Positions 1 to 5,926 of a DNA stretch of 6,273 bases are shown piece after piece. Source of the DNA: Oligoflexus sp. (GTDB taxonomy: Bacteria > Bdellovibrionota_B > Oligoflexia > Oligoflexales > Oligoflexaceae); assembly GCA_030151925.1 (NCBI GenBank), contig JASLCY010000583.1, positions 1-6,273 on the forward strand. Direction: 5' to 3'. Each line of letters begins with the position of its first letter. Within the stretch, counting starts at the first letter, position 1. The notes below the pieces were generated by a model. The model ran no database searches and was not told where the DNA came from. It saw nothing but the letters and a program-made list of their open reading frames with translations. The position numbers and the translations under genes are program-made.

Positions 1-2
1 GC

Positions 3-713
3 GGCAAGCCGCTCGCGAGCACCGACGTGCAGACCGAGCCCGAGGACGCCCCGGCTTCGAAGGAGATCGCGATCTCGAGCCCCTTGCAGCAGTATCCGGT
101 GGAAGACCTCAAGATCAAGGGCATCTGGCAACTGTCCTCCGGCGAGATGCGCGCGGTCGTCGTCACGCCTAAGAACGAAGGCGTGATCGTCAAGGTCGGC
201 GACCCTATCTCTTCGGGTAAAGTCCTCGACCTCAAAAAAGACTCCGTGGTCGTCCGCCTCTACAAGCTGAGGAAGGACGGCGTGCGTGAATACGAGGATA
301 GCCGCATCCACTTCGGTCTCGAGGCCATGAAGGTCTCGAAAGTCACCGGGACCATCAAGCTCGAGCCGGGTAAAGACGCCCAGTTCCCCGAGATGGAAAA
401 CAAGGACGGTGATAAGACCGCGGTCGACGTGATCACGAAAAAACCGGCGACGCCGCCGGCGGCGAAACCAGGCGTTGCGGCCGCTCCCGCGACGCCACCG
501 GCCGCTCCGAAAGCCGCGGCGCCTCAACCCGCAGCCGCGCAGCCCGCGGCTGCGCAGCCGGCCACCGCTCCGGCTCAACAGGTGCAGAATATTCCGGCAG
601 TCCCCGTGGGCGGCGCCGATGCCGGGCAGAAACCGGCCCTCGGCTGGCCTTTCAACATGACTCCAGCGAAAGATGCGGCACCGAGCACCTCTCGCCCGGG
701 AGCCAGCAAATGA
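3..713 (+). CDS. pilP: Type IV pilus assembly protein PilP, 3' part (partial at the left edge)
   Basis: The reading frame is open from the first bases of the window, so the 5' end lies outside; the in-frame GTG at 27 falls inside the gene and is probably not the start. PilP is a periplasmic, inner-membrane-anchored protein that links the PilMNO platform to the secretin PilQ. The visible part holds the PilP C-terminal beta-sandwich: 'PLQQYPVEDLKIKGIW' opens it, followed by a strand pattern with 'GVIVKVGDPI' and 'VVVRLYKL', matching the family pattern of a conserved L-K-x-x-G segment followed by V-K-V-G-D. The last 90 or so residues are a Pro/Ala/Lys/Gln-rich tail, probably disordered, ending in a short hydrophobic piece 'ALGWPFNM'. 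Family members I know usually end soon after the beta-sandwich, so this tail is unusual. The gene lies 39 nt upstream of pilQ, the standard order. The N-terminal lipoprotein signal cannot be checked here. Confidence 0.85.
   Translation, partial: GKPLASTDVQTEPEDAPASKEIAISSPLQQYPVEDLKIKGIWQLSSGEMRAVVVTPKNEGVIVKVGDPISSGKVLDLKKDSVVVRLYKLRKDGVREYEDSRIHFGLEAMKVSKVTGTIKLEPGKDAQFPEMENKDGDKTAVDVITKKPATPPAAKPGVAAAPATPPAAPKAAAPQPAAAQPAAAQPATAPAQQVQNIPAVPVGGADAGQKPALGWPFNMTPAKDAAPSTSRPGASK
528..557 (+). repeat. Two 15-nt units encoding Pro-Ala-Ala-Ala-Gln in the PilP tail
   Basis: Two adjacent 15-nt units (528-542 and 543-557) both encode PAAAQ and differ only at two third-codon positions. A degenerate third copy (P-A-T-A-P) follows. 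The repeat sits in the Pro/Ala-rich C-terminal tail of PilP and most likely forms an extended flexible linker. Confidence 0.7.
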
Positions 714-738
714 CAGACGCGTTCATGGCAGCGAAGCC

Positions 739-745
739 AAGAGGT
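739..745 (+). promoter_or_regulatory. Ribosome binding site of pilQ
   Basis: AAGAGGT lies 7 nt before the ATG at 753. It supports that start, which is also the one that gives a complete signal peptide. The 39-nt pilP-pilQ spacer shows no room for, or sign of, a separate promoter. Confidence 0.7.
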
Positions 746-752
746 ATATCGA

Positions 753-3700
753 ATGAAGACTAAGACCATCATCCGTTTGCTGACTTTCAGCAGTTGGCTG
801 CCGCTCGCGGCTTGCGCCACCTCCGATGACGAAGGCAAACCTGTCGGCGGTTCGAATGCGCTCAACGCGGACGCGGGCAATCGCGGCAACAATGCCGATA
901 ACGGCAACGACGCGAACAACGCCGATAATTCGAATAATTCAAATAACTCGAACAATTCGAACAACGCGAACGGCGACGCCGACGACCTGCTCGGCGATAA
1001 CTCGGCCGACGAGAACTTCGATGCCGGCACGAACAACACGAACCCGGGCAAGGCGAACCTCGGCGTCGCCGCGAATGCCGGCGCGGGCATCGAAGGCTTC
1101 GAGGACGATGCGCCCGCGGATAAGGCCGCCGGCGGCGCGAACGCCGATCTCAACGCCAAGGCTTCGAACGACGACAGCCTCGAGGCCTTTAAGGGCGGCG
1201 CGGCCAACGGCAACGTCTTCACCGATAATTCCACGAAGAACATCACGTCCGAGAATCTCGCGGCCGCCGACGCGGCGAACGCGATGAAACCTGAGGCGGT
1301 TCCGGCGCCGGCGCCCGCACCTGCGGCCCCGGCTCCCATGCCGCCACCGGCCGCCGCAGCGCAGCACCGCGATGTGGATGCGACGCCTTCGACCCTGCAA
1401 TGGGTGGGCTTCAAGAGCAACGACGAGATGAAGAAGATCGAGCTTCACATCGTGACCCTCGGCCGCCCCGAATACGAGATCTTCGAGCAGACCAACCGCA
1501 TCAACCAAAACGAGCTGGTCTTCCGCTTCTACCATACGCAGCTGCGCAAGAAGCTGCGCTGGGACATGGATTCGAGCGAATTTCGCTCGCCGGTCGCCTT
1601 CATCCGCATGCGCGAGAAGACGGCCGAGGGCGCGGTGGACCTGATCATCACGCACCGCGACGCGGTCGAACCCCTCTTCTACGAGAAGGACGGCAACTTC
1701 CTCCTCTCCTATAAGATCCCGGCGCGCTACTACGCCGAATCCGCGAAAAACGCCCGTAAGGTCAAGGACAAGGCGATCAGCCTGAGCGGCGACCATCCTC
1801 TGGCCAAACCCGCCGTGACCAAGGCCGCCGTGCCTATGGTCGGCTTCCCGCGCTATTCGGCGAACTTCACGGAGGCGCCGCGCCTCGAGCCGATCTCGCA
1901 CTTCATCAGCCCGAACAAGAACGTCCCCTCGATGCGCGACGGCCTGCCGGCCAGCTTCCAACGCTCGAACGTCGAAGGCCGCCGCACCGGCGAGATCCTC
2001 GGCCGCAAGACCTTCGTCGGCGTCGCCCAGGATGACCTCCAGGACGACTTCAAGGAGACGGTGACGAACTCGGGCAACGCGAACCTGAGCGATACCAAGT
2101 CGAATTTCGAAGGCAAAAATAATGCCGGCGGCAACACGAACGACGCGAACGAGGGCGACGAGCCCAACGCCTTCTCCAACCTCGATAACAAGGCCGACGG
2201 CAAGGCGAAGAAGGGCAAGGATAAACCGGCGGCGAAAGCCAAGGAACCGGCCAAGGACCAGGCGCCCGCGCAGGAGTCCTTTACGAACCTCGACGCCCCG
2301 AAAGACGACAAGGCCACCACCACCCAGCTCACCGGCCAGGCGGAGGACCTGGAGGGATCGGAGTCCAGCACGGCCGCGCCCAAGTATTCGGGCAAGCCGA
2401 TCTTCATGGAATTCTATGATGCGCCGCTCAGCGTCGTGCTCAAGAGCTTCTCCGAGGAGACGGGCAACAACTTCGTCTATCCCGCGGATATCGGCAGCCT
2501 GCCGGTGACCGTGAACTTCAAGGGCGTGCCCTGGGACGAGGCCCTCAAGGCCATCCTGGAGACCTACAGCCTCGGCAACGTCCGCATCGGCCAGAACGTG
2601 GTTCGCGTCGACAAGATCGCCTCCCTCACCAGCTACATGCAGGCGATGGAGCAGGCCTCGCAGTTCGAATCGCGCCGCGTGAAGACCAAGGTCATGATCT
2701 TCCGCCTTAACAACGGCGTGGCGAAGGACGTGAAGGAACGCCTCGAGAAGCTCCTCGCCAACGATATCGGCCTCGACGCGCGCATCAAGCTCTCCGACGA
2801 CAACCGGACCAACAGCATCGTCATGGAAGCGCCGGAGAACATCCTGCAGAAGACCCGCGCGATCATCGACCGCCTCGACCTCGAGACGCCGCAGGTCGAG
2901 ATCACCTCGCGCATCGTCGAAGTCTCGCGCGACAACAGCGGCTTCTTCGGCTTCGCCTGGGGCAACAACCTCAACTTCGACCCGGGCCGCGCCCTGGGCT
3001 TCGGCAGCTTGAACTTCCCGAACTCGGTCACCTCCACGTTCAGCGTCGACCCCGCCGTGCGCAGCGCCTCGACCGTGGTGGGCAGCCAGACCTTCCGCTT
3101 CGGCAGCATCAACAAATTCCTCGACCTCGACCTCCTCCTCAGGATGGAAGAGCGCAAAGGCACGACCAACGTCCTGCAGTCGAACCGCATCCTCGTGCTC
3201 GACGGGCAAAAGGCCAGCGTGCTCGCGGGCAGCTCGCAGTTCTTCCGTCCGGCGGCCGGCGGCAACGTCATCAACCCCGCTCCGGGCGCGGGCGGCCAGG
3301 CGAACGGCCTCGCGGAGATCACCTTCGACCTGAGCCTCGAGGTGACCCCGCAGGTGACGGCGCTCGGCAACGTTATCATGAACCTCCTCATCACCAGCGA
3401 TACGCCGGGCGCGGCCGCGGGCGAGACCCTGGCCAGCAAGCAGACCCGCCGCCTCGAAACGCAGATGATCCGCGCGAGCGGCGACACCGGGGTGATCGGC
3501 GGCATCTACGATACGAAAAAGACGAAAAAGGAAATCGGCATCCCGTTCTTCTCGGATATCCCCATCATCGGCGCGCTCTTCCGTTCGACCGATGAATCGG
3601 AATCCCAGACCGAACTCCTGATCATGGTCACGCCGTCGATCCTCTCGGGACCGAACGGCAACAAGGCGACGGACGCCAGCGCTGCCGGCAACACCGCGGC

Positions 3701-3770
3701 GATGGAATTGAAGACGACTCCGGCTTCGGCCGCCGCCGCGCCCAAGACCCCTAACCAAGGGAGGCTCTAA
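753..3770 (+). CDS. pilQ: Type IV pilus secretin PilQ, predicted lipoprotein form with Asn-rich insertions
   Basis: PilQ forms the multimeric outer-membrane channel through which the type IV pilus extends and retracts. Residues 1-21 look like a lipoprotein signal peptide: basic K2, K4, R8, a hydrophobic core, then the lipobox L18-A19-A20-C21. Residues 22-205 are low complexity: Asn/Asp-rich with an S-N-N repeat at 59-71, then Ala/Pro-rich at 181-203. Residues about 208-325 look like an AMIN domain, which in PilQ proteins binds peptidoglycan. Residues 330-430 are an unassigned basic stretch, and 430-545 a second Asn/Asp/Lys-rich linker. An STN/N0 domain follows at about 548-622 ('FYDAPLSVVLKSFSEETGNN' and onward), an N1 domain at 645-708, and the secretin barrel at about 715-963, with the family signature 'GIPFFSDIPIIGALFR' (929-944) and 'ELLIMVTPSI' (954-963). 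An Ala/Thr-rich tail of about 40 residues ends it. At 1005 aa it is longer than most PilQ proteins; the two linkers account for the excess. It follows pilP and is 2 nt from the next gene. The secretin assignment is firm; lipidation is a motif-based prediction. Confidence 0.95.
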   Translation: MKTKTIIRLLTFSSWLPLAACATSDDEGKPVGGSNALNADAGNRGNNADNGNDANNADNSNNSNNSNNSNNANGDADDLLGDNSADENFDAGTNNTNPGKANLGVAANAGAGIEGFEDDAPADKAAGGANADLNAKASNDDSLEAFKGGAANGNVFTDNSTKNITSENLAAADAANAMKPEAVPAPAPAPAAPAPMPPPAAAAQHRDVDATPSTLQWVGFKSNDEMKKIELHIVTLGRPEYEIFEQTNRINQNELVFRFYHTQLRKKLRWDMDSSEFRSPVAFIRMREKTAEGAVDLIITHRDAVEPLFYEKDGNFLLSYKIPARYYAESAKNARKVKDKAISLSGDHPLAKPAVTKAAVPMVGFPRYSANFTEAPRLEPISHFISPNKNVPSMRDGLPASFQRSNVEGRRTGEILGRKTFVGVAQDDLQDDFKETVTNSGNANLSDTKSNFEGKNNAGGNTNDANEGDEPNAFSNLDNKADGKAKKGKDKPAAKAKEPAKDQAPAQESFTNLDAPKDDKATTTQLTGQAEDLEGSESSTAAPKYSGKPIFMEFYDAPLSVVLKSFSEETGNNFVYPADIGSLPVTVNFKGVPWDEALKAILETYSLGNVRIGQNVVRVDKIASLTSYMQAMEQASQFESRRVKTKVMIFRLNNGVAKDVKERLEKLLANDIGLDARIKLSDDNRTNSIVMEAPENILQKTRAIIDRLDLETPQVEITSRIVEVSRDNSGFFGFAWGNNLNFDPGRALGFGSLNFPNSVTSTFSVDPAVRSASTVVGSQTFRFGSINKFLDLDLLLRMEERKGTTNVLQSNRILVLDGQKASVLAGSSQFFRPAAGGNVINPAPGAGGQANGLAEITFDLSLEVTPQVTALGNVIMNLLITSDTPGAAAGETLASKQTRRLETQMIRASGDTGVIGGIYDTKKTKKEIGIPFFSDIPIIGALFRSTDESESQTELLIMVTPSILSGPNGNKATDASAAGNTAAMELKTTPASAAAAPKTPNQGRL
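927..965 (+). repeat. Degenerate 9-nt tandem repeat encoding Asn-Ser-Asn in pilQ
   Basis: About four 9-nt units of the type aattcgaat/aac run in frame and encode N-S-N-N-S-N-N-S-N-N-S-N-N (PilQ residues 59-71). The units differ at third-codon positions (tcg/tca, aat/aac). The tract is visibly more AT-rich than its surroundings. Because the unit is three codons, gain or loss of a unit would change linker length without breaking the frame. Confidence 0.8.
3757..3764 (+). promoter_or_regulatory. Ribosome binding site deciding the GTG start at 3773
   Basis: AAGGGAGG, a near-ideal Shine-Dalgarno sequence, lies inside the last codons of pilQ, 8 nt before the GTG at 3773. It selects this GTG as the start and implies that the lipoprotein gene is translated right after, or coupled to, pilQ. 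Confidence 0.75.
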
Positions 3771-3772
3771 TC

Positions 3773-4348
3773 GTGCCTCGTTTCATCCTGAGCTTCATGA
3801 CAGCGAGCCTGCTTTTCGGCGGCTGCTCCTATCAGCCTGAGGATCCGGGCCAGTGCAAACTCACCTGCTCCAAGGCCATCATCGGCGGCAACGATATGGT
3901 CTTCACCATCACGAGCAAGGTCTCGCCGCCGGCGACGACCTGCGCTCCCGATGGAGTGGGCCAGACGGTAGGCCCCTACCAGGCGTATTTCCTGGTGGGC
4001 GAGAACATACTCGACGAGACCAAGACGGTGGTGGGAGTCAGGCCCGTGCCCAACGTGAGCATCGATCCGATCGTCACCCTCGCGGCGCGGCCGACGCTGG
4101 GCAACGACAACGACAACACCGCTCAATACAAAGGCCTCTATACGCCCAAGGACAACTGGTGCTCGGACGCCTGCGGCGTGGTCGAGCTCTCGGCCGCCAG
4201 CGTATGCCCCGGGGTCGACGATACCAACGACCTCGCGCTCCAGATTCACAGCGGCGCTCTGTTCAGCGATTCGGCCGTCTTCTCGGTCACCACGAAAGCG
4301 CCTACGGCGCTGCGAGGCGAGACCGTCGAGACCCAAAAAGGGAAATAA
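3773..4348 (+). CDS. Predicted Cys-rich lipoprotein of unknown function in the pilus cluster
   Basis: I do not recognise a family. The 191-aa protein starts at a GTG with a strong ribosome binding site. Its N-terminus (R3, hydrophobic run 4-15, then F15-G16-G17-C18) looks like a lipoprotein signal peptide with a slightly non-standard residue at lipobox position -3. The residue after the cysteine is Ser, not Asp, which by the E. coli rule would send it to the outer membrane. The mature part has six further cysteines: C28 and C32 (CxxxC), C57, C130 and C134 (CxxxC), and C145. An even number in an exported protein suggests up to three disulfides. The middle alternates hydrophobic and polar residues ('VFTITSKV', 'AYFLVGENI'), consistent with a beta-sandwich. 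It begins 2 nt after pilQ and ends 6 nt before the TPR gene, so it is surely co-transcribed. A role as a PilQ partner or pilus accessory protein is inferred from position only. Confidence 0.8.
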   Translation: MPRFILSFMTASLLFGGCSYQPEDPGQCKLTCSKAIIGGNDMVFTITSKVSPPATTCAPDGVGQTVGPYQAYFLVGENILDETKTVVGVRPVPNVSIDPIVTLAARPTLGNDNDNTAQYKGLYTPKDNWCSDACGVVELSAASVCPGVDDTNDLALQIHSGALFSDSAVFSVTTKAPTALRGETVETQKGK

Positions 4349-4354
4349 GGCAGC

Positions 4355-5314
4355 ATGGGCTTGGACCCGAATGAAATACTCGAGCAGATGACCCTCAGCA
4401 AGTCCGAGCAGATCGCCGTCGAGCACTATCGGAAGAAGCCTGAGGGCCGCGGCTTTTTCTCGGTCGCGGAGATCATGGCGAAACACAAGCAGTGGGATGA
4501 GGCCATCCAACTGCTCTCGCGCGGCCTCGAGCGCCACCCGAGCTACTCGGTCGCGCGCGTGTTCCTCGTGCAGCTCCTCTTCCAAAGACGCCACCTGAAT
4601 GAGGCCTGGGCCACGCTCAACCTCAGCCCCATCCCTCTCAAAGGCAACCTCACGGCCCTGATCCTGCGCCTCAAGCTCGCGGTCCTGCTCGGTTTTTCAG
4701 CCGAAACCCAGGACGCGATCAAGGACATCGCGCAGCACGACCATCAGGAGAAGGACATCCGCATCATCATCGAGCAGATGGCCGTCAAGCCGTTTGCCGA
4801 GGTTCGCCGCGAGTACGCGGATTACCTGAAGATCCCTTTCCACACGCTGCCCGCCGATAAGGTCGAGGGGGCTTCCGCGGCCCAGTCCGCCGAGCAGTTC
4901 CTCGCCACCGCGCATCGCGATCAGCTGCAGGAGGAGCAGAGCTTCCGGGAGCGCGTGGCGCGCGGCTTCTTCGCCAGCCCCATCCAGGGCCTGTTCTCCA
5001 AGCCCGTCGCCCCCGCGTCGCCCTACGAGACCGATCTCGACGAACTCACGCGCGCGCGGCTCTTCAGGCGCCAGGGCGTCTACCAGAAGGCCTACGACAT
5101 CTACAATCGCCTCGTGCACGCCTCGCCGACCAACGATCTCCTGCGCCGCGAATTCGCCGAGATACGCGAACTCCGCGACACGCAGCTCGAAATCGATAGA
5201 CGTTCGAATCCCGTCCTTGTAGAGAGTCTAGAAAAAGTCCGGAAGATCGACGCGAGGATCAAAATCCTCACCGATCTCCTGAGCGCTCTCGATAGGCATG
5301 GTTATGACCACTAA
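4355..5314 (+). CDS. TPR-like repeat protein, probably cytoplasmic, unknown role
   Basis: The 319-aa protein has no signal peptide or membrane segment, so it is probably cytoplasmic. Residues about 33-90 show helix pairs with TPR-like spacing ('IMAKHKQWDEAIQLLSRGLE', with P62 at the repeat end, then 'VQLLFQRRHLNEAW'). A second TPR-like unit lies at about 233-266 ('ARLFRRQGVYQKAYDIYNRL', then A-S-P-T-N). Residues 100-160 are helical without a clear repeat, 170-225 are a charged, partly flexible linker, and 286-311 could form a short coiled coil. TPR proteins act as interaction scaffolds. The TPR pilotins of type IV pili (PilF/PilW, Tgl) are lipoproteins, and this one lacks a lipobox, so it is not an obvious pilotin. 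The ATG at 4355 has only a weak AAGG 4 nt upstream, consistent with coupling to the preceding gene, whose stop is 6 nt away. The 3' end overlaps the aroQ start. Confidence 0.8.
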   Translation: MGLDPNEILEQMTLSKSEQIAVEHYRKKPEGRGFFSVAEIMAKHKQWDEAIQLLSRGLERHPSYSVARVFLVQLLFQRRHLNEAWATLNLSPIPLKGNLTALILRLKLAVLLGFSAETQDAIKDIAQHDHQEKDIRIIIEQMAVKPFAEVRREYADYLKIPFHTLPADKVEGASAAQSAEQFLATAHRDQLQEEQSFRERVARGFFASPIQGLFSKPVAPASPYETDLDELTRARLFRRQGVYQKAYDIYNRLVHASPTNDLLRREFAEIRELRDTQLEIDRRSNPVLVESLEKVRKIDARIKILTDLLSALDRHGYDH

Positions 5315-5798
5315 ATCCTCGACCCCTTCCAAGAAGGCCAGTCTCCGCATCGTGGTGGCGAGCGGCGTCAACCTCGATTTGCTCGGCCGCCGCGAGCCCG
5401 GCATTTACGGTAAACACACGCTCGCCGACCTGGAGAGGCGCCTCCGCGCGCTCGCACCCGGTTTGGCTCGGACCTTCGGCCTTAGCGGCGTCGAGCTCAC
5501 CTTCTTCCAAAGCAACGACGAGGCGCGTTTCCTCGAGACCCTGAGCGAACCCTGGGCCGGCGCCCTCATCAACGCCGGGGCCTGGACCCACACCTCGCTC
5601 GCTCTCGCCGATCGCCTGGCGGCCCTGCAGCTGCCCTTCGTCGAGGTGCACATCTCCAATCTCTCGCGCCGCGAGGATTTCCGGCAAAAGTCGTATTCGG
5701 CCCCGCACGCCGTCGGCGTCTGCTACGGCTTCGGCATCGATTCCTACGCCGCCGGCCTCTCCGGGCTCTTCGCCCATCTCGCCTCCCGTGTACGCTGA
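5304..5798 (+). CDS. aroQ: Type II 3-dehydroquinate dehydratase
   Basis: AroQ is a cytoplasmic dodecameric enzyme that dehydrates 3-dehydroquinate to 3-dehydroshikimate, the third step of the shikimate pathway. Counting from the ATG at 5304, the family's functional residues are present: N23, R30 and Y35 in 'NLDLLGRREPGIYG', N90 and H96 in 'INAGAWTHTS', E114 and H116 in 'VEVHISN', and R123 and R127 in 'RREDFRQKSY'. These match the active-site Asn, Arg, Tyr and His set described for the Mycobacterium enzyme. One departure is S-G-V-N where the family signature has N-G-P-N. At about 164 aa it is slightly longer than the usual 140-150, because of a Ser/Thr/Lys-rich N-terminal extension. Two close ATGs exist, 5298 and 5304; AGG at 5294-5296 is 7 nt from 5304 but only 1 nt from 5298, so I chose 5304. 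Both starts overlap the end of the TPR gene, implying translational coupling. Confidence 0.93.
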   Translation: MTTKSSTPSKKASLRIVVASGVNLDLLGRREPGIYGKHTLADLERRLRALAPGLARTFGLSGVELTFFQSNDEARFLETLSEPWAGALINAGAWTHTSLALADRLAALQLPFVEVHISNLSRREDFRQKSYSAPHAVGVCYGFGIDSYAAGLSGLFAHLASRVR

Positions 5799-5926
5799 GC
5801 CGCTGAACCCTGAATCCAGCAGCCGGACACCGTCTCTCGATGCGGCTCCCTTCGTTCATGTCGCTTGTATTCACTACTCGAATCAGGCAAGGTCTAGGGG
5901 CAGCATCACCATCGAGAGGAACTCTC
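5799..5926 (+). other. Intergenic gap between aroQ and parA
   Basis: This 128-nt gap is the only sizeable non-coding stretch in the window and is AT-richer than the genes around 5860-5890. It is the likely place for the end of the pilus-aroQ unit and the start of a parA transcript. I find no hairpin followed by a T-run, and no pair of -35/-10 boxes good enough to call; TTGTAT at 5865-5870 is the best -35-like hexamer but has no convincing partner. GAGAGGA at 5914-5920, 6 nt before the parA ATG, is a good ribosome binding site. Confidence 0.5.

Noticed and set aside
27..29. GTG as the start of pilP
   Set aside because: The frame is open upstream to the window edge, there is no ribosome binding site before it, and a real PilP needs an N-terminal export signal that is missing from here on.
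939..3758. A 939-codon open frame on the minus strand, antisense to pilQ
   Set aside because: It lies codon-on-codon with pilQ, so its stops would need sense codons TTA, CTA or TCA, which this GC-rich gene avoids. It ends exactly at the TCA at 939-941 in the Asn-Ser repeat. The product is Arg/Gly/Val/Glu-rich without recognisable domains, and pilQ is certain.
3767..4594. A 275-codon minus-strand frame across the lipoprotein and TPR genes
   Set aside because: It crosses the boundary between two well-supported plus-strand genes and has the same antisense-type composition with no domain.
5797..5848. Inverted repeat GAGCCGC/GCGGCTC after aroQ as a terminator
   Set aside because: The arms are only 7 bp with a loop of about 38 nt and there is no T-run after them.
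5834..5918. Eight-base complement between 5834-5841 and 5911-5918, overlapping the parA ribosome binding site
   Set aside because: It could hide the ribosome binding site, but an 8-bp match with a loop of about 69 nt is easily expected by chance in a gap of this size.
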